64,000 nucleotides of DNA from Bacteroides sp. Marseille-P3684 (GCF_900291465.1 NZ_LT985808.1:2405727-2469726); one strand, 5' to 3'. Shown: positions 1 through 8,510, counted from the stretch's first letter. Numbers and translations are program-made. Notes: generated from the sequence alone by a model not told the origin.

Positions 1-687
1 ATGGTCATGCAACGCGTCGAGTACTGCATTCGGGATACCTCCTACCCCAATTTGCAGCGTCGCACCATCGGGGATAAGTTCAGCAATGTAACGTCCGATT
101 TTTTGCTCTTTCTCATTCGGTTGCGCAATGGGGAGTGTCACCAACGGGTCATCGACTTCCACGCACGCATCCAACTTGGAGATATGTATCACCGGATCTC
201 CATAAGAAAACGGCATTTGCTTGTTCACTTGCGCAATCAGTATCTTGGAGCACTCCACAGCCGACACGGCCAGGTCTGCTGATATGCCAAAGCTGCAGTA
301 ACCTTCATCATTGGGTGGGGATACATTGAGCAAAGACACATCCAACGGAATGATTCCTTCGCGGAAGAAACCCGGAATCTGTCCCAGGAAGCCCGGTATC
401 GCCTGCGCCTCACCGCGGGCAACGGCATTTCGCAGACAGTTTGCAATGAACAGGCTACGAGGAATAAACGCATCTCTCAGCTCATGCACGGCATACGGGG
501 CATCCCGTCGTCCGACGGCAAAAGCCGAGTACATTTCCACGCCTTCCAGCTCGTGCCCACGTGCCGTCAGTGCATCCAAGAGGACCTCCGGGATGGAAGT
601 ACTGCCCTGAATATAGACTCTGTCATGCGACTTGATCAGTTTCACCGCTTCTTCGGCGGTCATATAATTCGCTTTTATCGCTGCCAT
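1..687 (-). CDS. acetyl-CoA hydrolase/CoA-transferase family protein (4-hydroxybutyrate CoA-transferase-like), 3' end outside the window
   Basis: The frame is open from an ATG at 687 to the window edge (229 codons), so the C-terminal half is missing. It begins MAAIKANYMTAEEAVKLI and carries the glycine-rich IGVGGIPNAVL loop (residues 213-223) typical of the acetyl-CoA hydrolase/transferase family that includes 4-hydroxybutyrate and butyryl-CoA:acetate transferases. The catalytic Glu of these enzymes lies further on and cannot be checked. The gene follows the aminotransferase after 9 bp and is the last visible member of the iorA-iorB-aminotransferase operon. I infer that it moves CoA from an aryl-acetyl-CoA to acetate or another acid, releasing the free aryl acid. 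Family assignment is solid; substrate is inferred from context only. Confidence 0.85.
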   Translation of the reverse strand, partial: MAAIKANYMTAEEAVKLIKSHDRVYIQGSTSIPEVLLDALTARGHELEGVEMYSAFAVGRRDAPYAVHELRDAFIPRSLFIANCLRNAVARGEAQAIPGFLGQIPGFFREGIIPLDVSLLNVSPPNDEGYCSFGISADLAVSAVECSKILIAQVNKQMPFSYGDPVIHISKLDACVEVDDPLVTLPIAQPNEKEQKIGRYIAELIPDGATLQIGVGGIPNAVLDALHDH

Positions 688-696
688 AAGAGTTTG

Positions 697-2004
697 CTAT
701 TTTTCCATTCGGTTAAAGATTTCCAATCGTTCGTCCAGCAATGCGTAGTGTGCTTCCTTCACCATCGATGTGCAGACCCGTATGCCTTGTTGCTCACTTC
801 CCGTCGTCCGCAGAGAAATAGCCGACACGCCGTAATACAACAGTCGGTCCAGCAACTCATCGCCGGTATATCCTTTGCGCCCGATTGTGAAGAAGAAGCC
901 ATCGCTGACCGGTTCATCCAGATCCTTGTCATACACGATGTGGAAGCCATGGCGCAAGAATATTTCTTTCAGGCGGGCAGCCCGACGGGCATATTCACGC
1001 GTCTCTTCCACAAAGTCCAGCGTTCCGTCACACGCAGCCTTATACATGGCTGCCAATGCATACTGCACCGAATGTGTCACACCTGAAGACAAGGTATAGA
1101 CTACCACAAAGACAAAGAAACGCCCCAGTGTGTCAATGCCGAACTCTTCTTTCAACTTCGGATAAACCCGGTTATACAGTTCGTCAGAAATCGCCACCGT
1201 AGCAATCCGTTCTCCGGCATAACTGAATATCTTGGAAGCCGAAAGCATCAGCATGTAGTTTTTGGTGTACCGCGCCACAGTTGCCTGATAAGGCGGCTCA
1301 AAGGGGTGTCCCAGCTCTTTCCGGAAGTCCATGCCCAGGTAAGCGAGGTCTTCAATGACAATGGCATCATACTTTGTCGCCAGTTCACCGACATAGCGCA
1401 ATTCTTCTTCCGTCAGGCAAACCCAGGAAGGATTGTTCGGGTTGGAATAGACAATGCCTGCAATGTGACCTTTTGCCAGAATGCTCTCCAGCTTATCACG
1501 CAAGCGCTCTCCCCGACAGTCGTATACATCAAATGCTTCCCGTTTATACCCCAGCACTTTTGCCTGCAAAGGTTGTACGGAGAAACCGGGATTGATAAAC
1601 AATATCGTGTCTTTTTCCGGCGACAGGTGCGTACATACAATGAAAGAAGCAAACGTACCCATCATGGAACCCACCGTCGGGATACATCCTTCCGGTTTGA
1701 CATCAATATCCAGAAAGGCTTTCACAAAACGCGAAGCCTGCTCTTTCAGTGGAGTGATACCTGAGATATTCGGATAAGACGAAGCTACTCCGTTATCCAA
1801 AGCTTCCTTCTGTGCTTCTATGCCGAAGCGGCTTGCCGGCAAACCGGGAGACCCCATTTCGAGATGAATGAACTTCTCACCGGTACGTCGCTCCAACTCT
1901 TCGGACAGAGCGACTGTCTGGCGGATTGTGGCATCCCCCACTTTGGATATGCGCATACGCTGCAGCACATCCTCCACCACGTCACGTTGAAACGGTATTC
2001 CCAT
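697..2004 (-). CDS. PLP-dependent class I/II aminotransferase, probably for aromatic amino acids
   Basis: 435 aa, fold-type I. Visible PLP residues are the NPNNP motif (residues 188-192), Asp219 and Tyr222 in VIEDLAYLG, and the Schiff-base Lys258 in SASKIFSYAGER, with the phosphate-binding Arg266. The start at 2004 lies 8 bp after the iorB stop, so translation is probably coupled. Its position between indolepyruvate:ferredoxin oxidoreductase and a CoA-transferase suggests it supplies the aryl-pyruvate (from Trp, Phe or Tyr) used by IorAB. The family is certain; the amino-acid specificity is inferred from the operon and is not readable from the motifs. Confidence 0.88.
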   Translation of the reverse strand: MGIPFQRDVVEDVLQRMRISKVGDATIRQTVALSEELERRTGEKFIHLEMGSPGLPASRFGIEAQKEALDNGVASSYPNISGITPLKEQASRFVKAFLDIDVKPEGCIPTVGSMMGTFASFIVCTHLSPEKDTILFINPGFSVQPLQAKVLGYKREAFDVYDCRGERLRDKLESILAKGHIAGIVYSNPNNPSWVCLTEEELRYVGELATKYDAIVIEDLAYLGMDFRKELGHPFEPPYQATVARYTKNYMLMLSASKIFSYAGERIATVAISDELYNRVYPKLKEEFGIDTLGRFFVFVVVYTLSSGVTHSVQYALAAMYKAACDGTLDFVEETREYARRAARLKEIFLRHGFHIVYDKDLDEPVSDGFFFTIGRKGYTGDELLDRLLYYGVSAISLRTTGSEQQGIRVCTSMVKEAHYALLDERLEIFNRMEK

Positions 2005-2012
2005 AGCTGCTC

Positions 2013-2606
2013 CTATTTAGTTTGACCGATTGATGCATGAGCATGCTCCAACCCCGCACGGAAAGCTTTGAGATTCATCTCTACGATGTCTTCTCCCTTC
2101 CGTCCGAAGATACGACGTATACCTTCTTCTATCTTGTCCACATCAATGCCGATGAACGGTGAAGCGGCACCCAGCAGGACAATATTGGCAGCCCGCGGAG
2201 ATGCTACCTGTTTGGCAATGGCATCCACGTCAATGGCAACGGCATGTTTCAATCCCTGAATGGCGTCCATCAGCTTCCTTTCTTCCGGGTAGTTGGAAAT
2301 ATTGATGAAAGGAACCGTATTGGTAATCAACCAACCGTCTTTGCGCAAATAAGGCAGATAACGAAGAGCTTCCATCGGTTCCAGAGAGATGATAATATCA
2401 GCTTTTCCCAGTGGAATCAAGTCAGAAGCAATGGGTTCGGAACTGATGCGGAGATTGGATTGCACATCACCTCCACGCTGGCTCATACCGTGTACTTCGG
2501 CCTGCTTGATATAAAGTCCTTCATTGATGGCTGCCGAACCTATGATAGTAGCGATGGAGAGGATACCTTGTCCTCCCACACCGGAAAGTATGATATCTGT
2601 ACGCAT
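2013..2606 (-). CDS. iorB: indolepyruvate:ferredoxin oxidoreductase, beta subunit
   Basis: 197 aa, the usual length for IorB. It is the gamma-type domain of the 2-oxoacid:ferredoxin oxidoreductase superfamily: GVGGQGILSI (residues 9-18) is the characteristic glycine loop, followed by the VHGMSQRGG stretch common to IorB/PorG proteins. With IorA it converts aryl-pyruvates plus CoA to aryl-acetyl-CoA, CO2 and reduced ferredoxin in the cytoplasm. The start is 11 bp downstream of the iorA stop, consistent with a two-subunit complex translated from one message. Confidence 0.93.
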   Translation of the reverse strand: MRTDIILSGVGGQGILSIATIIGSAAINEGLYIKQAEVHGMSQRGGDVQSNLRISSEPIASDLIPLGKADIIISLEPMEALRYLPYLRKDGWLITNTVPFINISNYPEERKLMDAIQGLKHAVAIDVDAIAKQVASPRAANIVLLGAASPFIGIDVDKIEEGIRRIFGRKGEDIVEMNLKAFRAGLEHAHASIGQTK

Positions 2607-2617
2607 GATGTTGGGGA

Positions 2618-4216
2618 TTATTGCTTTTTTTGTTTACTATGGCGGCGAGCCGTCTGAATACACTCTCTACGCGGGATGATGACGCTCACTCCACGATACT
2701 CTATTTCTTCCCGGATGATATTCTTCATCTCCTCCATGTTTTTCGGAAGGGGTACAACCACCCGGATATGTTCCGGAGCCACACCGATACCTTGACAAAT
2801 CTGTTCCAGACGTCCCGTTCCGGCAGAATCCTGTCCGCCGGTCATACCTGTCGTCAGGTTATCAGAAATGACAATCGTGATGTTGGAGTTCTCATTGACC
2901 GCATCCAGCAAACCGGTCATGCCCGAATGGGTGAAGGTTGAGTCGCCGATGACAGCCACTGAAGGGAACTGCCCGGCATCTGCTGCACCTTTCGCCATCG
3001 TAATGGAAGCTCCCATGTCAACGACTGAATGAATGGCACGATAAGGAGGCAGGAAACCAAGCGTATAGCAGCCGATATCACTGAATACACGGCTGTTCTC
3101 ATATTCACGCAACACCTCATTCAAGGCGGCGTACATATCGCGGTGGCCACAACCTTTGCACAGGGCAGGCGGACGGGGGACTACCAGTTCACTGGGCGGA
3201 TAGACTTCCTCGTCCTTCAGCCCCAGCGCAGCAATGATATTATCCGGTGTCAGTTCACCCGTACGAGATACTTCTCCGGTTAACCGTCCTTTGATGGTCT
3301 TACCGTTGTCAAGCACACCACGAATCATCTCTTCTACCACAGGCTGGCCATCTTCCAGTACCAGCAATGTATCGCAGGAGGCAGCCATGCGACGTACCAA
3401 TGCTACGGGAAGCGGATATTGGGATACCTTCAGAACAGGGAAAGGACAACCGTCCTTAAAATGTTCCATCAGGTAATTATAAGCGATGCCACAGGCAATC
3501 ACACCCAACGAATGGTCCGAACCATCGGTATATCTGTTATAAATGGAATTCTCCGCGTCGGCGAGGAAGTCAGCCTGTTGCACAATCAATGTTTCGTTAC
3601 GTTTGCGCGCCACAATGGGCATCAGCACCCAGTCACCCGGGTTGGAAGGAAAACTCATCGGATTCGGTTCACGCACTTCCCCCGTCGTCACCACGGCACG
3701 GGAATGAGCCATGCGGGTCACCAGACGCATCAGCACGGGCACTTTATGACGTTCGGAGTAATCAAAGGCATACCCCATCATGTCATAAGCCTCCTGTTGT
3801 GAGGAAGGTTCGAAGACCGGAATCATGGCAAACTTTCCATAAAAGCGTGAATCCTGCTCGTTCTGGGAGGAGTGCATGGAGGGGTCATCAGCTGCAACGA
3901 CAATCAGTCCGCCATTGGTCCCTGTCATGGCAGAGTTTACAAACGCATCTGCGGCCACATTCATGCCTACATGCTTCATGCAGACCATGGCACGTTTTCC
4001 CATATAGGACATACCCAACGCAGCTTCCATCGCAGTTTTCTCGTTCGTGGACCACTGACGGTGGATATTCCTCTCGGCAGCCAACGGATGTCCTTGAATA
4101 AACTCTGTGATTTCAGTAGAAGGAGTACCCGGATAGGCATAGACTCCGGAAAGCCCGGCATGGATTGCACCCAACGCCACGGCTTCATCTCCTAGAAGAA
4201 GGTGTTTATCATTCAT
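2618..4216 (-). CDS. iorA: indolepyruvate:ferredoxin oxidoreductase, alpha subunit, without the C-terminal ferredoxin domain
   Basis: The ORF can be extended to 4297, but I place the start at ATG 4216 (MNDKHLLLGDEAVALGAIHAG) because a TAnnTTTG promoter element sits at 4242-4249, too close to support the longer forms; ATG 4234 is the alternative. The protein has an N-terminal pyrimidine-binding domain (YPGTPSTEI, CMKHVGMN), a transketolase-C-like middle part and a C-terminal TPP domain with CKGCGHRDMY and the GDSTF...N metal/TPP-binding region. Many IorA proteins end in a 2x[4Fe-4S] ferredoxin domain; this one stops soon after SVIIPRRECIQTARR, so no such cluster domain is present. First gene of the operon that continues through iorB, an aminotransferase and a CoA-transferase. 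Confidence 0.92.
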   Translation of the reverse strand: MNDKHLLLGDEAVALGAIHAGLSGVYAYPGTPSTEITEFIQGHPLAAERNIHRQWSTNEKTAMEAALGMSYMGKRAMVCMKHVGMNVAADAFVNSAMTGTNGGLIVVAADDPSMHSSQNEQDSRFYGKFAMIPVFEPSSQQEAYDMMGYAFDYSERHKVPVLMRLVTRMAHSRAVVTTGEVREPNPMSFPSNPGDWVLMPIVARKRNETLIVQQADFLADAENSIYNRYTDGSDHSLGVIACGIAYNYLMEHFKDGCPFPVLKVSQYPLPVALVRRMAASCDTLLVLEDGQPVVEEMIRGVLDNGKTIKGRLTGEVSRTGELTPDNIIAALGLKDEEVYPPSELVVPRPPALCKGCGHRDMYAALNEVLREYENSRVFSDIGCYTLGFLPPYRAIHSVVDMGASITMAKGAADAGQFPSVAVIGDSTFTHSGMTGLLDAVNENSNITIVISDNLTTGMTGGQDSAGTGRLEQICQGIGVAPEHIRVVVPLPKNMEEMKNIIREEIEYRGVSVIIPRRECIQTARRHSKQKKQ

Positions 4217-4241
4217 AATCTTGTGTTTTTTCATGATGCCA

Positions 4242-4275
4242 CAAATGTAGCTTTTCTTTTCGGAGATTCCAACAA
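4242..4275 (-). promoter_or_regulatory. promoter of the iorA operon
   Basis: Read on the minus strand, TACATTTG (4242-4249) matches the Bacteroides -7 consensus TAnnTTTG. A TTG (4270-4272) lies 20 nt upstream as the -33 element. The predicted transcript would start a few bases before ATG 4234, which favours ATG 4216 as the real iorA start. Confidence 0.6.
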
Positions 4276-4414
4276 GACGGAGAAAAGCATTAGACATATT
4301 TCTATTAAAAATACATAATACTATATCTTTTCGTCCGCCTTATGTATCTTATGCCGCCGCATAAGACTAAAATTTTATCAAAAAGTCATCCTGTCCAGCT
4401 ATTGACAGCCGATC

Positions 4415-4672
4415 CTACTCCTCTTTCTTCAGGCGGTTGACCTGCTTCTGTTCTGCCAGTTCCTGCTCCCGCTTCGCAGCCAGCTGCTCTTTCTTCCGCA
4501 GCACATATCCCAACAATAATATAATAAGGTAAGAGGCAACCACCGTACACCACTTTTCCAGTTGGCTGATCTCCGTATTTTGGGGAAGGAAATAAATCGC
4601 CATGGCAGTCGTGTACACAAACAAAATAAGAGGCAAAACCCGGGATTTCTTATACTTTCTTTTCATTCGCAT
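4415..4672 (-). CDS. small two-helix membrane protein of unknown function
   Basis: 85 aa. A basic N-terminus (MRMKRKYKKSR) is followed by a hydrophobic helix at about residues 12-29, a second at about 40-60, and a charged Lys/Glu/Gln-rich tail predicted to be helical or coiled-coil (residues 61-85). It stands alone between the iorA operon and the divergently transcribed GHL10 gene, with its own TACTTTTG promoter element at 4699-4706. I do not recognise a characterised family; it is probably an inner-membrane protein with a cytoplasmic tail. Confidence 0.7.
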   Translation of the reverse strand: MRMKRKYKKSRVLPLILFVYTTAMAIYFLPQNTEISQLEKWCTVVASYLIILLLGYVLRKKEQLAAKREQELAEQKQVNRLKKEE

Positions 4673-4698
4673 AGATTTTTATAGTAAAAATGACGGGG

Positions 4699-4706
4699 CA
4701 AAAGTA
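4699..4706 (-). promoter_or_regulatory. -7 promoter element for the small membrane protein
   Basis: TACTTTTG on the minus strand matches TAnnTTTG and lies 27 bp before ATG 4672. It sits back to back with the plus-strand element at 4719-4726, so the two genes are divergently transcribed from a very short intergenic region. Confidence 0.5.
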
Positions 4707-4718
4707 GCAAATAAAACG

Positions 4719-4726
4719 TACCTTTG
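4719..4726 (+). promoter_or_regulatory. -7 promoter element for the GHL10 family gene
   Basis: TACCTTTG matches the Bacteroides -7 consensus and lies 23 bp upstream of ATG 4750. No clear -33 TTTG is visible at the expected distance. Confidence 0.5.
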
Positions 4727-4749
4727 CGCCAATTTAGTTTGAAGATATT

Positions 4750-6489
4750 ATGTCACATTGTATGAAACGTCTTTGCCTATACGCCCTCTCCTCGCTTTTC
4801 CCTGCGTTATTGCCGCTACATCCTGTCAAGGCCCAGTCGGAGGTATTCTCGCTGACAGAAGCGTCATGCCGCCCTAAATACGAGACGCGTGCAGTATGGA
4901 TCACGACGCTTGCGGGACTGGACTGGCCACGCATCAAAGCGACTTCCCCAGCCAGCATGCGACGTCAGCAAGAAGAGTTGTGTCGCCAACTCGACTCCTT
5001 GAAGGCTGCCAATTTCAATACCATTCTATTCCAGGTCCGTTCACGCGACAATGCGCTCTACCCTTCCCGGCAGGAGGTTTTTACGGATGTCCTGACCGGG
5101 ACGCCGGGACAGTCTCCGGGATACGATCCCTTGGAGTTTGCCATTCGTGAATGCCATAAGCGTGGAATGGAACTGCATGCCTGGGTCGTAGCAATCCCTT
5201 TGGGAAGTGACCGACAGGCAAAAGAATTGGGCGAACGCTCTTTTGTCAAGAAGCATCCGGAAATGTGCATCCGTTTCCGGAAGAACTGGTATCTGGACCC
5301 GGGACATCCGCAGACCAAAGAGCATCTGTCCGGGATTGTGCGGGAGATTGTTACCAACTACGAGGTTGACGGTATCAACCTGGACTATATCCGCTATCCC
5401 GATCGTCCCAAAGGCTTTCCCGACCAGCGTTCCTTCCGGAAATACGGTAACGGGAAAAGCCTGAGTCAATGGCGCCGTGACAACATCACGGAGATTGTCC
5501 GCAGCATCTATCACACCGTGAAATCCATCAAGCCCTGGGTCAAAGTGGGCAGCTCCCCCATTGGGAAATATGAAGATGTGGCACGCTATTCCTCACGCGG
5601 CTGGAATGCTCGCAACGAAGTTTTTCAGGATGCGCAGCAATGGGTAAAGGAAGGCATCCAGGACGTGATGTTCCCCATGGTCTACTTTCGCGAAGATAAT
5701 TTCTATCCTTTTGTCCTTGACTGGCAGGAAAACGGCAACGGACGTACCGTTGCACCGGGACTGGGCATTTATTTCCTTGACCCGAGCGAAGGCAACTGGC
5801 GGTTGCAGGACGTTTTGCAGCAAATCTATTTTACACGCTGCGCACGTGTTCCCGGACAAGCGTATTTCAGGTCCCGTTTTTTGCTGGACAACACCCAAGG
5901 ACTGTTTGACGAAATCAAGCGGAATATCTATACTCATCCGGCCCTGACTCCTCCCATGAGCTGGCTGGACAGCATTCCGCCTGTCGCCCCGACGGGTCTT
6001 CGGACGGAGGTACAGGGAGACAGCCTGATACTCTCCTGGAATGCTTCTACCGACCCGCAGACCGACGGACGTCCGGAGGGTCCTGTACGCTATAATCTAT
6101 ATGGGAGCAAAGAGCGGGAAATAGATATCGAGGATACACGTAACCTGCTTCAGCCCTATATCTATGGCACACGCTATGCCCTGCCTCTCAGGCAGGTGCA
6201 AGGACTGCATTTCACAGTCACTGCAGTAGATGCCTACGGAAATGAGAGTATCCTTCCTCCCACCCATCATCCGATAAAGGCCCACTTCCCCTCGAAATTG
6301 CCTCCCCTGGAGCTGCCGGCACTCCCCCAGGCCACCCATCTGACGGTTACAGACCTGTATGGAAGAATCATATGGCAGGAGCCTTACACACGGGAACTAT
6401 CCATCGGACGCTTCGCTCCGGGAGTCTACTATGTGCTGATTCAGGATAAAGCGCAGAAAACCCTGCAAAGACTACAGTTTACCCGATAA
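4750..6489 (+). CDS. secreted GHL10-type glycoside hydrolase-like protein with Fn3 domain and T9SS-like C-terminus
   Basis: 579 aa from ATG 4750; ATG 4762 (MKRLCLYALSS) is an equally plausible start and gives a cleaner signal peptide ending near VKAQS. Residues about 45-400 are a GHL10/DUF187 TIM-barrel domain with family signatures TRAVWITT, KRGMELHAWV and the catalytic-face segment VDGINLDYIRYPD. A fibronectin type III-like domain follows (about 410-510). The last 50 residues (TDLYGRIIW..., then SIGRFAPGVYYVLI and a basic end) resemble a type A T9SS sorting domain. Likely exported and acting on envelope or exogenous polysaccharide; substrate unknown. Its 3' end overlaps the convergent gene by 18 bp. 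Confidence 0.85.
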   Translation: MSHCMKRLCLYALSSLFPALLPLHPVKAQSEVFSLTEASCRPKYETRAVWITTLAGLDWPRIKATSPASMRRQQEELCRQLDSLKAANFNTILFQVRSRDNALYPSRQEVFTDVLTGTPGQSPGYDPLEFAIRECHKRGMELHAWVVAIPLGSDRQAKELGERSFVKKHPEMCIRFRKNWYLDPGHPQTKEHLSGIVREIVTNYEVDGINLDYIRYPDRPKGFPDQRSFRKYGNGKSLSQWRRDNITEIVRSIYHTVKSIKPWVKVGSSPIGKYEDVARYSSRGWNARNEVFQDAQQWVKEGIQDVMFPMVYFREDNFYPFVLDWQENGNGRTVAPGLGIYFLDPSEGNWRLQDVLQQIYFTRCARVPGQAYFRSRFLLDNTQGLFDEIKRNIYTHPALTPPMSWLDSIPPVAPTGLRTEVQGDSLILSWNASTDPQTDGRPEGPVRYNLYGSKEREIDIEDTRNLLQPYIYGTRYALPLRQVQGLHFTVTAVDAYGNESILPPTHHPIKAHFPSKLPPLELPALPQATHLTVTDLYGRIIWQEPYTRELSIGRFAPGVYYVLIQDKAQKTLQRLQFTR

Positions 6490-7683
6490 AGGAATTGCCC
6501 AAAGGGCGGCGCGGTAACAGGTGCCTTCCCCAATGGGAGTCAATGACAAATAACCGGACTCCATACGCCCATCCTTCACGACCGGAGGATGGGCTTTCTC
6601 TTGTCGGCGATGGTCTTCCTGCAAATCCGAAGGAGTCTTGAAACAGTCTACTCGGAATATTCCTTCACTTCGGGGAGAAAGCCAGCGGGTATACAACCGA
6701 TGAGCCACCATCCCCATATTCATCCGCAGGTTTATCTCCACACAAGGGTGAAGGCGATAAAATGGAGCCTGTTCAAAGGCACAAACCATCATATCTACTC
6801 CCAAATAGCCGACATAGGATTGTCCTAGCATCGCCGCCAGCCTGACACACAATTCCTGCTGTACCTCTACCAACAGCGCTGCGGGAACATGGCCGGACAG
6901 TGCTGCAACAATCCGTGCATCCGACTTCAGAAAGTTTTCTTTATAGGCCCCGTTGGCATCCGTGTTAAATAAGGAATAACCCTGAAAGGATACCTTGCCT
7001 GCCCCGTCGGCGTAGAACTCCATGGCAAAATCTGCCACCTTCTGATAGTAGGGTTCCACGACGACAGCTCCTTGCGCGGACAGTATCCGGTTGCACCAGT
7101 TTGCCACAGGCTCCTCCAACTTTCCGCTGTCCAGACGACGCAGCCCTTTTCCACTCCCGGACCAGGGAGCCTTCAGTAACTTCCGCGGCGTCGGGCAACC
7201 CTCATAGGAAGGTTTCAGCTCTTCATTGATTTCCTCCAACGAACGACAAGCCCGGGAGACTCCACACCTCCCCGGCGCATCTGCCAATTCGGAAAGAAGT
7301 TCCACGGCCCGCAAGCGGGAAGCCAGGAACCGACGTTCCTCCAGAAACATGTCCCCAGGCAACAAGGCATCCGCTACTCCCTGTTCCTTCAACCGATGAA
7401 CCAGCGCACGGTTCCACCCCCAAGGATGTATCTCCCGGCAACGGCCCCATCCGTCCGTCAGACATCCCCACTCTACACGCGGACATACCGGCAGGGTCTG
7501 TACCCATTCTTCAATCCTTCCGGTAGAAGGAAGGGCCACAAACGAATCGGCGTCCGGCACCACCCATGCCGGTAGCCAGAACAGGTCATTTGCCATTTTC
7601 AAGGCTGATGCCGGAGCCTGATAGTAGGCGCTGTTGTTGCCCAACGCCATATCATGGTCCGGATTGAACAGATAAAGATTCAT
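6472..7683 (-). CDS. conserved Bacteroidales protein with ATP-grasp-like features, function unknown
   Basis: 403 aa, beginning MNLYLFNPDHDMALGNNS. It has no signal peptide or membrane helix, so it is probably cytoplasmic. The middle contains KAPWSGSGKGLRRL, which looks like the glycine-rich phosphate loop of ATP-grasp enzymes, then VVVEPYYQKVADFAMEFYADG and the late segment CVEINLRMNMG, whose E-x-N pattern matches the metal-binding end of ATP-grasp domains. I infer an ATP-dependent ligase fold from these motifs; no substrate can be proposed. The first half has weaker conservation signals. A TATATTTG promoter element lies at 7712-7719. The stop codon region overlaps the convergent GHL10 gene by 18 bp. 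Confidence 0.75.
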   Translation of the reverse strand: MNLYLFNPDHDMALGNNSAYYQAPASALKMANDLFWLPAWVVPDADSFVALPSTGRIEEWVQTLPVCPRVEWGCLTDGWGRCREIHPWGWNRALVHRLKEQGVADALLPGDMFLEERRFLASRLRAVELLSELADAPGRCGVSRACRSLEEINEELKPSYEGCPTPRKLLKAPWSGSGKGLRRLDSGKLEEPVANWCNRILSAQGAVVVEPYYQKVADFAMEFYADGAGKVSFQGYSLFNTDANGAYKENFLKSDARIVAALSGHVPAALLVEVQQELCVRLAAMLGQSYVGYLGVDMMVCAFEQAPFYRLHPCVEINLRMNMGMVAHRLYTRWLSPRSEGIFRVDCFKTPSDLQEDHRRQEKAHPPVVKDGRMESGYLSLTPIGEGTCYRAALWAIPLSGKL

Positions 7684-7711
7684 CTTCTTACAGGTTTCAT
7701 GATTGCAAAGG

Positions 7712-7719
7712 CAAATATA
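7712..7719 (-). promoter_or_regulatory. -7 promoter element for the ATP-grasp-like gene
   Basis: TATATTTG on the minus strand, 29 bp before ATG 7683, matches TAnnTTTG. A convincing -33 element was not found. Confidence 0.45.
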
Positions 7720-7902
7720 CGCAAAGAATACAGACTCTCCGGTTTCGACAAAATCAAAAAGAAATCATTCCAGCCCGTTTGCTTGACAGAATTGCCTAAA
7801 TCGCCTCTTCCCGCTAACCGGCATTTGTCGATATCGACACCAACCAGCGTTCAACCGCTAAACAAACTTAACAGATATGCCTGTAAAGACGTATTATTTT
7901 AG

Positions 7903-8034
7903 AAAACTAAACATTTTATTCTCGAAAAACAGACAAAACGTGCCCGGAACAATATTGTTTCGCGAGCCAAACAATATTGTTTACCGCGTCAAACACATTA
8001 GTTTCATGCCCCAAACACTATTGTTTCGTGCCCG
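7903..8034. repeat. tandem 22-bp palindromic repeat array
   Basis: Four clear units of 21-22 bp run head to tail at 7948-7968, 7969-7990, 7991-8012 and 8013-8034, with two decayed units before them (7903-7924 and 7925-7947). Each clear unit has an AT-rich palindromic core related to AAACAATATTGTTT followed by a GC-rich spacer such as CGTGCCCG. Units differ at several positions, so the array is old or evolving. It lies in the gap between divergent genes; an ORF crossing it (7877-8206) is judged spurious. Confidence 0.75.
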
Positions 8035-8456
8035 AAAGTCAAATCTTTGGAAAATAGAGATGAAGAATCGTGAGTTTCACTCTCTGGAAGGAGTGCGGAG
8101 TCAACAAATCGGAAGGTATCATAAAGCATCATGTCTCAGGCATAAAGTATCCCAAATAGAGATTTGCAGGGTAGTATTCCTCCAGGATGAAAGCATTAGA
8201 GCATAACCAATGGAAATGTGTATTTTGCGAATCGCCTGAGATGGCCTGTTTTGGGCACCGAATCGTCCTTTGCGCCGAGAATTGCCATTCTGGAGGCTTT
8301 CATTTGACATTCTGACACTTTATCCGGATACACCAGTTTGCCCTGATTCGGGAATCCGGGAAGTCCGCTCCATCCTCTGTTTCGGCAGGCTCTCTAACGT
8401 ACGAAAGCCTATCGGAAGCATTCGCAGTTTCACAGATTTTTTTTTGCAATCTCCAC
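8035..8456. other. intergenic stretch with no recognised feature
   Basis: Between the 22-bp repeat array and the promoter of the AAA+ ATPase gene I see no coding frame with convincing start, codon bias or family match, and no strong hairpin. Confidence 0.5.
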
Positions 8457-8487
8457 TTTGCAATTCTTGAAATATGTATTACCTTTG
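8457..8487 (+). promoter_or_regulatory. promoter of the AAA+ ATPase gene
   Basis: A complete Bacteroides promoter: TTTG at 8457-8460, 19 nt spacer, TACCTTTG at 8480-8487, then a 23-bp gap to ATG 8511. Confidence 0.7.
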
Positions 8488-8510
8488 CAACAAACTAATT
8501 AAGCAAGGGA

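Noticed and set aside
7877..8206. 109-codon plus-strand ORF across the 22-bp repeats
   Set aside because: Its middle is made of repeat units read in changing frames; no promoter, no start context, no family.
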